DNA of 31,308 bases, from IMG/VR virus record IMGVR_UViG_3300048582_000098, positions 1 through 31,308 of that record, one strand, 5' to 3'. Shown here in pieces: positions 20,693 through 28,108 of this stretch. Numbering within the stretch: the stretch's first letter is position 1; each line of letters begins with the position of its first letter. A program made the translations under genes and the position numbers. The stretch comes from a virus. Below the pieces are notes generated by a model. That model searched no databases and had not been told where the DNA came from. It worked only from the letters and a program-made list of their open reading frames with translations.

Positions 20693-22926
20693 TGTTGAAT
20701 CCCTTGGTTTAACTCGGAAACGACGCCGACAGCCTGCCCGTTAGCGTCACGGACGACCCGCTTAGGCGCGGCCAGTGCATTTGCCAGCATGGCGAAAGGC
20801 TGCTGCATTTGAAGCATCATTGATTCAACGTCTTGCTCAGGCTCGGCGGCGTTTGCGGCCATCAACTCCATCGCCTTCATGCGCTCGGCTGATTGCTGGC
20901 GCATCTGCTCCAGATAGATTTCATGCTGACGGTCAAGCTCCGCCTGATGCGCCTTGAATGCGAAATCGGCCTCGCTCTGCTGGGCTTTCTGCTGCGCGTC
21001 GAGCATGGCTTTCTGCTGATCGAGCTGCATCTGTGCCTGAGCTTTCTGCTGGCTGTCTTGCAGCTTCGCCTTTTCAAGCTCAACCGCTGGATTTGGTGGA
21101 GGCGGAGCGTCTGGCGTCTCGATGGTGTCAGGATCAACCCAGAACTCGCCGGGGTTCTTGAAGCCTGCGTTCTCGGCCAATCTTGCCTGCACGTTGTAGA
21201 CAGACTTGGGCGAGAGCAGCTTCGCAGCGAATGGCGAACCAGCCACAGCGGCTTGGCTCTGCGCGATCTGCATCAGGAATGCGCTCTGTTGCTGAACATC
21301 GCCCGTGCCGATGCCCACGTTGACCGTCATGTCGTACTGGTCGCGCCACTCTTGCGGGTTGTACTGCACAAACTTGCCGTTCAGCCGGTAGCTAATCTGC
21401 TGCATGCCGTGATCTGAGAGGGTTTTGAATATCCCTCTGAACATAGGTGCAACCAGACACTCGGCAGCGATGCGGGCCATGAGCTTCATGCGCTTTTGGC
21501 TGGCGTTCATAATCATTTGAGCGCCGGTTGCGGTTTTGTTCAGGCTATCGCCGTCAAGCCCTTGCGAGTAGCGAGTCCAGCCTGTGCGGTTCTCCTTCTC
21601 GCCCTGCAATTGCTCAAGCATCGGCATGGCTTCGATGCCCTGCCAGCGTTCGTTGTATGGGCGAATGGCTCCGGCTACATGCTCTAGCATGATGCCGCCC
21701 GGGCGACGGTTAAGCAGGCCGTCAATGTCGGCTTTCGGGTTGCCTTGCGCGTCAGTCAGAACGACCGACTCTTGGTTGTTGGCGAGCGCGAGGTTGTCCA
21801 ACTGGTTGCGCATGATCACCGTGTGAATGCGCTGGAACTCCTCGACCAGATCAGCAACCGACAGGCCGTTGAACTGGTGAGTCAGGATGTAAGGCGTCCA
21901 AGCAGCAATCGGGACGTGCGAGCATTCGGTATTTTCTAGGATCAGATCACCCAAGCGCACAATCCGGCGGCGCTCTGCGATCCCGTCACCGTCGAAGTCA
22001 ACCAACACATACTCATCACGCAGGTATCCGCGCGTGCTGGACTCGTCAGCGTTGTTGTCGTCTAGCCATTGATCACGAAGCTGAGAAGACTGCGAATAAC
22101 GCTCCCAATCGCCGTTCTCGTTGGTGGCGCGGCTAACATCGTCGGCGGTCACGTTGTAACCCATCGACAGAATGTCGCTCAGGGTCTTCTGTGTGACGTG
22201 CGCAACGTATTGGCATTCGTCCAGAAGGATCGAGTCGTGCCAAGCTGAAACGCGCAGTTCCTCGGGAGGCATAGCGCACACACGGCACACGCCTTTCTTC
22301 TCGACGCTCTTAGCGTGGACGTTGTAGCGCACAGGCATAGCCGGCATCTGGCCGGTCATCTCAAACTCTTGCGCGGCCTGCATCTGGAACTGCTGAAGTT
22401 CCTCGTCAGTAGGCTCGGCTTCTTCCTTGCTCAGAACCTTGGTGTCAGGGTTAGCAAGCAGGTACTCGGCTATCTGGTCTTCAGTGACGCCGCGATAGGT
22501 CTGGAAGGTCGGTGTTTCTTTTTCTTCCCAGTACCATTTGACCGCGCCGGTCTTGAGCATCAGCGCATCTTTCAGCGCCGTGTAAAGGATCAGGAAGCCG
22601 TTATTTTGCTTGTAGAACACATAGTTGCAGGCGTTCGTCACCTGCTCTGCGCTTTCCTCGTCTTCAGCGCCAACAGGCTCAAACACCACAGCCTTGTCGG
22701 AACTGGTAAAGACTTCGATCAGGTCAGGAAGCATGCCTTCCACCGCATCAAAGACGTCAGACGCGACAACAGCCGAGCGCCCTTCTTCCTCGTTGCCGTA
22801 AGGCTCGCGCATGTAAGCACGCATAGACCTGGAGCGATCAGCCGCAACGTCCGACTGGCTAAGCTCGCGTGACTGGCGCGCTTCCTCGTCCAGAAAGTTC
22901 AGCAGCTCTGTTTCGGTCATCTTCAT
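20689..22926 (-). CDS. Portal protein (P22-type)
   Basis: 745 residues, about the length of the P22 portal. Family phrases appear in order: RSRSMRAYMREPYGNEEEGRSAVVASDVFDAVEGMLPDLIEVFTSS near the start, then NYVFYKQNNGFLILYTALKDALMLKTGAVKWYW, PPEELRVSAWHDSILLDE, FQRIHTVIMRNQLDNLALANN, and the SQGLDGDSLNKTATGAQMIMNASQKRMKLMAR crown/stem region. The C-terminal part (about 600-700) is a long Gln/Lys/Ala coiled coil, the barrel. It forms the dodecameric vertex through which DNA enters. It overlaps the large terminase gene by 4 bases. Confidence 0.94.
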   Translation of the reverse strand: MKMTETELLNFLDEEARQSRELSQSDVAADRSRSMRAYMREPYGNEEEGRSAVVASDVFDAVEGMLPDLIEVFTSSDKAVVFEPVGAEDEESAEQVTNACNYVFYKQNNGFLILYTALKDALMLKTGAVKWYWEEKETPTFQTYRGVTEDQIAEYLLANPDTKVLSKEEAEPTDEELQQFQMQAAQEFEMTGQMPAMPVRYNVHAKSVEKKGVCRVCAMPPEELRVSAWHDSILLDECQYVAHVTQKTLSDILSMGYNVTADDVSRATNENGDWERYSQSSQLRDQWLDDNNADESSTRGYLRDEYVLVDFDGDGIAERRRIVRLGDLILENTECSHVPIAAWTPYILTHQFNGLSVADLVEEFQRIHTVIMRNQLDNLALANNQESVVLTDAQGNPKADIDGLLNRRPGGIMLEHVAGAIRPYNERWQGIEAMPMLEQLQGEKENRTGWTRYSQGLDGDSLNKTATGAQMIMNASQKRMKLMARIAAECLVAPMFRGIFKTLSDHGMQQISYRLNGKFVQYNPQEWRDQYDMTVNVGIGTGDVQQQSAFLMQIAQSQAAVAGSPFAAKLLSPKSVYNVQARLAENAGFKNPGEFWVDPDTIETPDAPPPPNPAVELEKAKLQDSQQKAQAQMQLDQQKAMLDAQQKAQQSEADFAFKAHQAELDRQHEIYLEQMRQQSAERMKAMELMAANAAEPEQDVESMMLQMQQPFAMLANALAAPKRVVRDANGQAVGVVSELNQGIQQ

Positions 22927-24182
22927 GCAATTACCCTGTTTCGATACTGGATTGGAGCAAAGCCCCTGTCACCGTTGGAAAGCCCAGACTCGCCAACGGC
23001 TAAATATCTGAATGCGTCTGCGTCGTGCGATGCGTCATCGTGCAAAGGCGCGCCGAATGCGCCGGTTGATTGGTGCATCTGGCGGCGGTACTTCTTGAGC
23101 GACTGAATCAACTTGCCGGTGTTGTCGGCGTCGAAGTAGCAGCGCGGGAACATCAACCGAGCCGCTGCAATGCCTTCCTCAACATTGAGCTTTGGAACAA
23201 TCTCAACATTGCGGCCAAGCGCTTCGAGGATTTCCCGAGCGCTCTTGCCTGTGTTCACTGATTTGGCGTTGCCGTCATGCGGGAGGAAGTCCGTCCCGTA
23301 GCGGTAAGGCTTTGCCTCAAGCTGCTTGACGTAATCAGCCAACGTTAGAAAGCTGCTGCTGATGTGGTCAATGATCCGAATCTCTGAGGCTGCGCGCTGG
23401 GCAAAGATGATTGACGTTTCGTCATTCCATCCCAAGTCCCAGAACGTATGAACTTTCAGTAACGGGTCATAAGGCACTGATCTGACTCGGCCCGCCTCCT
23501 GCAATGCGGCCATTTCGCGCCCGTAGATCGCTCCCTCGACCGCTGGCCGGCACTCACCGCCCCAGACAGTCTTGTAAGCAACAGGATCACGAACAAGCAG
23601 ATCGCGACGTTCAGCATCAAGCACATCAGGAAACCAAGGATTGCAATCCCAGTTAACCTTTTGCACGAAGCTGCCAGCAGGCGGCGACAGGACGAAGCGC
23701 TCATAAGTCTCATCGCTGTCTAGCTCAGGGTTGAACGTGATCCAGATTTCGGAGCTAGGCTTTCTGATTGTCGGGATCAGAATGTCCCAAGATCGTTTAC
23801 TTACGGCTTGGGCTTCTTCAACCCAGCAGACGTCAACGCCTTCAAACGACTTCAGATTCGCAACGCCTTGCTGCCTGATGCCAGCAAAAGCGAAGTCAGA
23901 GCCATTACGCCCGATGATCCGTGTTTCTTGTATGTCGAATGCAGCCTCAAGGCCGAGCAATCCGATCTGATCCTTAAGCAGCCTATGCACTGACTCTTGG
24001 ATAGACTTCTGAGTCTCCCGAGCGCACAGCACGCGAATAGGCTTGGTTGCTGCAATCGTCACCAGTGCGCGAGCTACTGACCAACTCTTACCGCTGCCTC
24101 GGCCACCATAAAGCGTTTTGTATCGGTACGGCTGGAACAACGGCAGGAAGGCGCTAGGCACTTCAACCTTTTGTCGGATCAA
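22923..24182 (-). CDS. terL: Terminase large subunit (PBSX-type)
   Basis: 419 residues. The ATPase shows Walker A GGRGSGKS (residues 26-33) and Walker B VCWVEEA (about 118-124), with a coupling segment WITFNPE near 147. The nuclease domain shows Asp249 in FWDLGWNDETS, HDGN near 302 and the acidic HDADAFRY near 387. This is the PBSX family of terminases that cut and pump DNA into the prohead. The frame starts at TTG 24182, with GAGG eight bases before it; a GTG at 24161 with AAGG in front is the alternative. The small subunit gene overlaps by 20 bases. Confidence 0.95.
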   Translation of the reverse strand: MIRQKVEVPSAFLPLFQPYRYKTLYGGRGSGKSWSVARALVTIAATKPIRVLCARETQKSIQESVHRLLKDQIGLLGLEAAFDIQETRIIGRNGSDFAFAGIRQQGVANLKSFEGVDVCWVEEAQAVSKRSWDILIPTIRKPSSEIWITFNPELDSDETYERFVLSPPAGSFVQKVNWDCNPWFPDVLDAERRDLLVRDPVAYKTVWGGECRPAVEGAIYGREMAALQEAGRVRSVPYDPLLKVHTFWDLGWNDETSIIFAQRAASEIRIIDHISSSFLTLADYVKQLEAKPYRYGTDFLPHDGNAKSVNTGKSAREILEALGRNVEIVPKLNVEEGIAAARLMFPRCYFDADNTGKLIQSLKKYRRQMHQSTGAFGAPLHDDASHDADAFRYLAVGESGLSNGDRGFAPIQYRNRVIA

Positions 24183-24456
24183 CTCCAGTTACCTCTAGGA
24201 TAAATCCGACAGGCCCGCCGCCTTCGCCAGTAAGCTCAACGCCTTGCTTGGCCTTGCCGTAGCCACGATCCAGAACCTCACGGATTGCAGCAACTCTTGC
24301 TGCGTGAGGCGCTTCAGTGTCTCGGACTATCTCAACCAAAGACTTGATCGCTTCATCGCCAAAGCTCTGCGCTAGCTCCTTGATGTCGGCTGTGATCTTG
24401 TTCTGCGTGCCTTTCTGCCGGCCTCCGGTTTTGGGTATGCCTTTAGGTCTGGCCAT
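24163..24456 (-). CDS. terS: Terminase small subunit candidate
   Basis: 97 residues. The start MARPKGIPKTGGRQKGTQNKITADIKELAQSF contains the K-T-G-G-R-x-K-G-T-x-N-K basic motif common to a class of small phage DNA-packaging proteins. A helical HEAT-like part follows (AVRVAAIREVLDRGYGKAKQ-like). It lies immediately upstream of the large subunit, overlapping it by 20 bases, the standard site of terS. It should recognise the packaging site on phage DNA. The start has only a weak ribosome-binding site. Confidence 0.78.
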   Translation of the reverse strand: MARPKGIPKTGGRQKGTQNKITADIKELAQSFGDEAIKSLVEIVRDTEAPHAARVAAIREVLDRGYGKAKQGVELTGEGGGPVGFILEVTGVDPTKG

Positions 24457-24480
24457 TTCTAAACATTTCCACTTTTGAAA

Positions 24481-24837
24481 CTACAGAATGCTCTTGAAGA
24501 ACGGCAGCAGCTCAATGAAGCCGAGGATGGCCGCACCAATAACGCCCGCTGTGCGGATCATTGTCTTGATCTCGTTCTGATAGCGGGCCATTGCTGAGTT
24601 CTGTTCGTTGAGGGTCTTTTGCACGCCTTCCCATATCCGCTCGATCTTGGTTACGTCGATGCGAATCTGGACTGTGTTCTGCTCAACCGATGCCACGCGA
24701 TGCGGAAGGCGCTCACTCTCAAGAGTGTCCAGGCGAAAGGTGTGCGTGTGCATGTCGCGCTCCAGTGCGTTCAATCGCTGATAAACGGAGTCGATCATGG
24801 CCACTTTGTCGCCTGTGCTTGGGCTTCCATCGCTCAT
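24481..24837 (-). CDS. Coiled-coil protein with C-terminal membrane helix (118 aa)
   Basis: First gene of the late operon. Residues about 15-85 form a heptad-rich coiled coil (VYQRLNALERDMHTHTFRLDTLE, later IRIDVTKIERIWEGVQKTLNEQ). The C-terminus is one hydrophobic helix (AGVIGAAILGFIELLPFF). The plan resembles XhlA-like and other small lysis-associated phage proteins with a tail anchor, but here it lies beside terminase and not in the lysis cassette. It could be a holin accessory or a membrane tether. No family assigned with confidence. Confidence 0.68.
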   Translation of the reverse strand: MSDGSPSTGDKVAMIDSVYQRLNALERDMHTHTFRLDTLESERLPHRVASVEQNTVQIRIDVTKIERIWEGVQKTLNEQNSAMARYQNEIKTMIRTAGVIGAAILGFIELLPFFKSIL

Positions 24838-24850
24838 GGATAGTCCTTAG

Positions 24851-24879
24851 AAATAAAAAAGCCCCGCGCTAGCAGGGCT
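24851..24879 (-). terminator. Second tandem late terminator
   Basis: AGCCC (24860-24864) pairs with GGGCT (24875-24879), extended inward by two more pairs after a mismatch. The A run at 24855-24860 gives T6 on the minus strand. It sits 14 bases ahead of the first late gene at 24837. Together with the terminator at 24993-25027 it closes the late leader, the arrangement expected where a Q-type antiterminator acts. Confidence 0.82.
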
Positions 24880-24992
24880 GAGAGTGCCGAGGGGAGGCGG
24901 CACAGCATGAATAAGGCCCGCACAATTTGAGCATCGCCCCATTACAGGGCCAGCACTACCGGGAAACTCCCAGCGTTCTAGGCTTGGCGGGC

Positions 24993-25027
24993 AAAAAAAA
25001 GCCCCGACTCGTGAGAATCAGGGCTTT
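24993..25027 (-). terminator. First tandem late terminator
   Basis: AAAGCCC (24998-25004) pairs with GGGCTTT (25021-25027), with a further imperfect stem inside (GACTC/GAATC) around GTGA. An A8 run at 24993-25000 gives T8 on the minus strand. It begins about 23 bases after the predicted start of the late transcript, so nearly all unmodified polymerase should stop here. The A/T flanks on both sides could make it weakly bidirectional. Confidence 0.88.
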
Positions 25028-25056
25028 CTAAGCGGTAAAACCGCAACTTAGCTGAC

Positions 25057-25085
25057 TTTGTACAGTTTCAAGTTAACACTGTCAA
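25057..25085 (-). promoter_or_regulatory. Late promoter (pR'-like) after the Q gene
   Basis: On the minus strand a perfect -35 TTGACA (25080-25085) and a -10 TACAAA (25057-25062, 4/6) are separated by exactly 17 bases, with transcription expected near 25050. The spacer contains an inverted repeat, ACAGT..ACTGT, that overlaps both boxes. A Q-binding element is expected in this area in lambdoid phages. The promoter sits 26 bases beyond the Q stop codon and just ahead of two terminators, the layout of lambda pR'-tR'. Confidence 0.75.
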
Positions 25086-25111
25086 TACGTCCAGCATGTT
25101 TTTTTATACAG

Positions 25112-25468
25112 TTATGCCGCCGCACTCTCATCAATGCGCCCTTCGACGTATGCAACGCCTTTGATAAGGTACTCCCGAACCTTCAGCCGGTTAAGGTCTA
25201 GCAACCGGCCAACCTGCTCGTGCGTGCGGTTTGTGGCGTAATACAGGCGCAGGCAGTCGGCTATCTTGTCCGACTTGTTCCACAACTCGGCAATGATCCG
25301 GTCAATCCTCATGGCTTCCTCATCGGTGATGCAGGCACTAGGCCGACCGATCTGCTCGACGTTATCCCGCATCAGGACGCGCATCGGTGAAACGTAGCCA
25401 GGCACACCAGTACCTTCCCACACCCAAACGCCCCATTGAGTCAAAAGTTCTTCTGCGTCTTTGCTCAT
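25112..25468 (-). CDS. Q: Late antiterminator Q (phage_antitermQ family)
   Basis: 118 residues. The N-terminal phrase LLTQWGVWVWEGTGVPGYVSPMRVLMRDNVEQ is the family hallmark (W-G-x-W-x-x-x-G-x-G-x-x-G-x-x-S-P). The rest includes CITDEEAMRIDRIIAELW and CLRLYYATNRTHEQVGRLLDLNRLKVREYLIKGVAYVEGRI, a helix-turn-helix that should contact the Q site. Q proteins bind at the late promoter, join paused RNA polymerase and make it pass terminators. The last early gene, it is followed by the promoter and tandem terminators on which it should act. A GGGGGG ribosome-binding site lies ahead of the ATG. Confidence 0.88.
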   Translation of the reverse strand: MSKDAEELLTQWGVWVWEGTGVPGYVSPMRVLMRDNVEQIGRPSACITDEEAMRIDRIIAELWNKSDKIADCLRLYYATNRTHEQVGRLLDLNRLKVREYLIKGVAYVEGRIDESAAA

Positions 25469-25491
25469 GCTAACAACCCCCCGATTGATAA

Positions 25492-26619
25492 TTAAGCGGC
25501 GCTTCCGATCATGTCCACCGAAACGATGATTCGACCCACATCACCGCGCTCTGAGTGGTAAGTGATCACCTTCGCGTCACGTCCACTGACCCACCCGCCC
25601 CGGCTTGCGTGGCTATCTGGCGCGGCTAAAGTCCTGTGCTGCTCAAGCTGCATGGTGTTGCGCTCTAGCATGATGTTGTGGTGCAGGTGGCCCGTGTGCG
25701 CGTAGCTGTACTTGGTGCGCCCGTATATCTCGCGGAACTTAGCCACGAACACGGTTTCAAGCTGCTCGAGCTTTTTCTTGTGTCCGTGATGGAAGAAAAG
25801 CGAGGTTTGCCCGTGTTCTATGCAGTAGTAAGGGTCAGGCCGAGTAATGACCTCGATGCGCGGCTCATCGCTGTAGAGCGCGGCGAACAGTTCACGCAGC
25901 CACATGCTTGACGCAATGTCGTGGTTGCCTTCAGCCATTAGCAGAATTACTCGCTCATGCTTGAGCAGCAGCATTGCCGTAATGCGCCGGATTGCTGCGA
26001 TTGCAACCCTGATGATCTTCTGAAAGCGCGTGTCAGCGTCTAGCAGATGCCCCGAGGTTGGCGTGATTGCCTGGAGGCCGTCGTAATGCAGGAAGTCGCC
26101 AAGCTGGGCGAACACGCCGACAGCAGAATCAGGCGCTTGAGCGATTGCAGCCCCGAACCACTCGACAAGCAGATTCTCGGCTATGCCCATGTCCCAATCT
26201 GCGCCGGTTTCCTCTCCCCAAGCCTTTGCGCCCAAGTGATAATCGGTGATGACGTAGCAGTTCAGCAGCTTGTCGAGCGTGTGCTTTGGCGGCTTGACGG
26301 CCTCAACCGGCTTGACTTCCTCAGTCATGGCGCTGACCACTTCGCGCATGATCTGCTCTTGCCGTTCGTGGTCCATGCTTGTCTTCACCCATTGCAGCTT
26401 TGCTTTTCCTTCCTCGTCGTATAGGGTCGATGTACCTCTGATCAAGAACCCATCCGGCACGGTTTTTGTCATGTCATGCTCAGGCGACCAGCCTTGACGG
26501 GCCAACTTTGCCTTACGAGTCCAAAGCGCCCTTTCGCTTATTCCGAGATGCTTTGAAGCCTTTTTGACTGACAGCGTTCGCAACGCTTCCTTGATCTGAT
26601 CGTCCGTAACCTTTCTCAT
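25492..26619 (-). CDS. HTH plus calcineurin-like metallophosphoesterase
   Basis: 375 residues. Residues 1-45 form a helix-turn-helix (DDQIKEALRTLSVKKASKHLGISERALWTRKAKL). From about 118 on, the metallophosphoesterase motifs are complete: Asp126 and His128 (ITDYHLG), GD at 174-175, GNHD at 231-234, HHGHK near 275 and GHLHH near 313. These bind two metal ions and hydrolyse phosphoesters, probably in nucleic acids given the DNA-binding domain. Such proteins are known in phage early regions, with unclear targets. The start overlaps the upstream gene by 4 bases and the stop lies 23 bases before Q. Confidence 0.88.
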   Translation of the reverse strand: MRKVTDDQIKEALRTLSVKKASKHLGISERALWTRKAKLARQGWSPEHDMTKTVPDGFLIRGTSTLYDEEGKAKLQWVKTSMDHERQEQIMREVVSAMTEEVKPVEAVKPPKHTLDKLLNCYVITDYHLGAKAWGEETGADWDMGIAENLLVEWFGAAIAQAPDSAVGVFAQLGDFLHYDGLQAITPTSGHLLDADTRFQKIIRVAIAAIRRITAMLLLKHERVILLMAEGNHDIASSMWLRELFAALYSDEPRIEVITRPDPYYCIEHGQTSLFFHHGHKKKLEQLETVFVAKFREIYGRTKYSYAHTGHLHHNIMLERNTMQLEQHRTLAAPDSHASRGGWVSGRDAKVITYHSERGDVGRIIVSVDMIGSAA

Positions 26620-27011
26620 GCGCCGCCCTCTGTCTTTAGCTTCAAAATGATCTTGATGGTTTCCAGTGCGCGGCCATTTCTGACCATTGCCGGATCACAG
26701 CGATAAATCGTCCATCCAAGCCGAGCCGCTGCGTCGTACTTGCGCAGATCATCGGCAAACCCCTTGCCGCTTGTGTGCCTGCCGCCAGTCCAGCCGCCTC
26801 CCTCAATTTCGATCAGCAGCTCCGAGTCAAGAATGGCGAAGTCAGCGCGCCAATCCCGAAGCCCTGATGCTGCTAGGCGAGCCTTTAACCCTTTCCCCGT
26901 ACCTCCAGAAGCCTCGGCGCCGAAGCGGTATTCCTTGACGTGATAGATGCCGGCATCGAGCAGTTGCCGCTCCAGTGCGCTTTCCGACTCGTTCTTACTT
27001 ACGGCTACCAT
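26616..27011 (-). CDS. PD-(D/E)XK-type endonuclease (Vsr-like)
   Basis: 131 residues. The core runs RADFAI (Asp57), then LLIEIEGGGW (Glu68-x-Glu70), then GGRHTSGKGFADDLRKYDAAARLGWTIYRCDP. This is the D..E-x-E(K) catalytic arrangement followed by the helix and strand typical of Vsr/DUF559-like nucleases in phages. The third residue is Glu in place of the usual Lys, as seen in some members. The likely role is cleavage of branched or mismatched DNA during replication or recombination. Start ATG 27011 overlaps the upstream stop by 17 bases. Confidence 0.78.
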   Translation of the reverse strand: MVAVSKNESESALERQLLDAGIYHVKEYRFGAEASGGTGKGLKARLAASGLRDWRADFAILDSELLIEIEGGGWTGGRHTSGKGFADDLRKYDAAARLGWTIYRCDPAMVRNGRALETIKIILKLKTEGGA

Positions 27012-27213
27012 TCGCCCGCCTCGTCAGTGCTTCCTGAATCAATGGCCGCATTTCCGCTGAATGCTTCTCCAGCAGCAGCCGCGCTACTCTCTGCCGATCC
27101 TTCCCCGTCAAAGTCCGAACTTCCCAACGGATCAAGCAGGCCAACCGATCTGCAGAGACAGCCAACCTCTCGGCAGGCGAAAGCATCGCCATGTTTTTGC
27201 CAGCATTCGCCAC
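26995..27213 (-). CDS. Small helical phage protein (72 aa)
   Basis: The frame opens with GTG at 27213, three bases after the DUF3310 stop; ATG codons at 27192 and 27186 are alternatives, none with a clear ribosome-binding site. The product is almost all helix (LSPAERLAVSADRLACLIRWEVRTLTGKDRQRVARLLLEKHSAEMRPLIQEAL) with a basic end. Its third codon positions are mostly G or C, as in its neighbours. Similar small genes occur in phage nin regions. Function unknown. Confidence 0.6.
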   Translation of the reverse strand: MANAGKNMAMLSPAERLAVSADRLACLIRWEVRTLTGKDRQRVARLLLEKHSAEMRPLIQEALTRRANGSRK

Positions 27214-27216
27214 AGA

Positions 27217-27660
27217 TCAATACCGCTTACCCCAAGACTTCAACGGCTTACCAATAAACTTCAGCGGCTCACCGCACCTGTGTGTTGTAAGCGTTTCTTG
27301 GTTTAGATTTTCCCCGCAGCCCTCGCATGTGAAGCGCAAGTAATGCTCCCCGTCATTCCCGTTCTGCCCGATCACGTCCATGCGGCTATCGTCTGCCGGC
27401 CATTGGTTCTGCTGCCCGAAGTCGCCAAGGTCTGCGCGGTCTGGCTCCAGCGGGTAGCGAAGCTCAAGCAGCAATTGCAGTTCGTGGATTGCCTTTTCAA
27501 TGTCCTGCCGGCCCTTGCCGGTCGGCTTGTCGTGGCGGGTAACGCGCTTGACCACGCAGCCCTCAAGAAAGGTCAGCTTGTTTGCCTCGATGTACTGCAC
27601 AGGCTGGATGCCGCCTTTGCGGTAATGACTGCCGCCGATCTGAATATCTAATGCGCTCAT
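27217..27660 (-). CDS. DUF3310 protein with C-terminal zinc-binding part
   Basis: 147 residues. Residues 5-75 match DUF3310: IGGSHYRKGGIQPVQYIEANKLTFLEGCVVKRVTRHDKPTGKGRQDIEKAIHELQLLLELRY. The family is a helical nucleotide-kinase-associated domain of unknown role, frequent in phages. The C-terminus adds a likely zinc site (FTCEGCGE..., then THRCGEP), which is not usual for the family and may be a fusion. The ATG overlaps the upstream stop by 3 bases. Confidence 0.88.
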   Translation of the reverse strand: MSALDIQIGGSHYRKGGIQPVQYIEANKLTFLEGCVVKRVTRHDKPTGKGRQDIEKAIHELQLLLELRYPLEPDRADLGDFGQQNQWPADDSRMDVIGQNGNDGEHYLRFTCEGCGENLNQETLTTHRCGEPLKFIGKPLKSWGKRY

Positions 27661-27824
27661 TTCGTCTTATCCCCTCGACTGGTGTTGATTAGCGGCTTTT
27701 GGCCTTCTGATAATTTCCACGGCTCGCTATGGCCGCATCCGATGCACTGGCGCTCGTTGATGCTCGACAGGTTGACCATCGGAGTTCCGCACTTCGGGCA
27801 GGGCTTGCCGGTTCCGTCGCTCAT
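27657..27824 (-). CDS. Small zinc-ribbon protein (55 aa)
   Basis: The ATG at 27824 overlaps the NinZ-like stop by 4 bases and the TGA overlaps the DUF3310 start. The product MSDGTGKPCPKCGTPM..INERQCIGCGHSEPW holds two CxxC pairs (Cys9/12 and Cys27/30) spaced as in a zinc ribbon. A polar tail follows. Such mini-ribbons commonly bind nucleic acid or polymerase. The role is unproven, but the Cys pattern and overlaps make the gene convincing. Confidence 0.8.
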   Translation of the reverse strand: MSDGTGKPCPKCGTPMVNLSSINERQCIGCGHSEPWKLSEGQKPLINTSRGDKTK

Positions 27825-28108
27825 AGCTTTATCGCCCCTTCAAGAATCAACGCTTGCTGTGTGCGCAGGACGCCTTCTAGGTGCGCAACCTGCACAAATA
27901 CGGCGCGGGTGATTTGTGTTCTGCGGTCTACTTCGTCGTGACACGCTGAACAGGCCCAAGCGCCGAAAAGGTCAGGCGACTTCATGCCGATGCCGCTCAG
28001 TCCGTGCATCCGGTAATGAGCGAGGACGGTTGTCTCAGGGTCGAAGTTGCAGATACCAGGCAGGCGAACCATGCAGTCACGGCCCCTTGCGAGCTTGCGG
28101 AGATTCAT
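27821..28108 (-). CDS. NinZ-like protein (DUF1364)
   Basis: 95 residues from ATG 28108, which overlaps the NinB stop by 4 bases. The family usually starts MNLRKLA, as here. Motifs follow the DUF1364 order: CMVRLPGICNFDPETTVLAHYRMHGLSGIGMKSPDLFGAWACSACHDEVDRR. The His and Cys residues probably bind zinc, giving an HNH-like fold that may cleave or bind DNA. NinZ is part of the nin region of lambdoid phages. The C-terminus VLRTQQALILEGAIKL is also typical. Confidence 0.88.
   Translation of the reverse strand: MNLRKLARGRDCMVRLPGICNFDPETTVLAHYRMHGLSGIGMKSPDLFGAWACSACHDEVDRRTQITRAVFVQVAHLEGVLRTQQALILEGAIKL

Larger units (their letters stand above)
24851..25050 (-). ncRNA. Candidate late leader small RNA (6S/pR'-type)
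   Basis: A transcript from the promoter at 25057-25085 would end at about 58 bases at the first terminator, or near 196-200 bases at the second. Lambda makes a similar leader (the 194-base pR' RNA), and some Stx phages make regulatory RNAs the same way. The region between terminators holds possible base pairing, for example GCCCGC near 24992 with GCGGGC near 24915-24920. No convincing gene fills it. This is an inference from layout; abundance and function are unknown. Confidence 0.35.

Noticed and set aside
27005-27220. An alternative frame with CGEC, CREVGCLC cysteines overlapping the 72-residue gene.
   Set aside because: The cysteine pattern is attractive at first, but the later part becomes a Ser/Gly/Ala-rich low-information sequence and third-position G+C favours the other frame.
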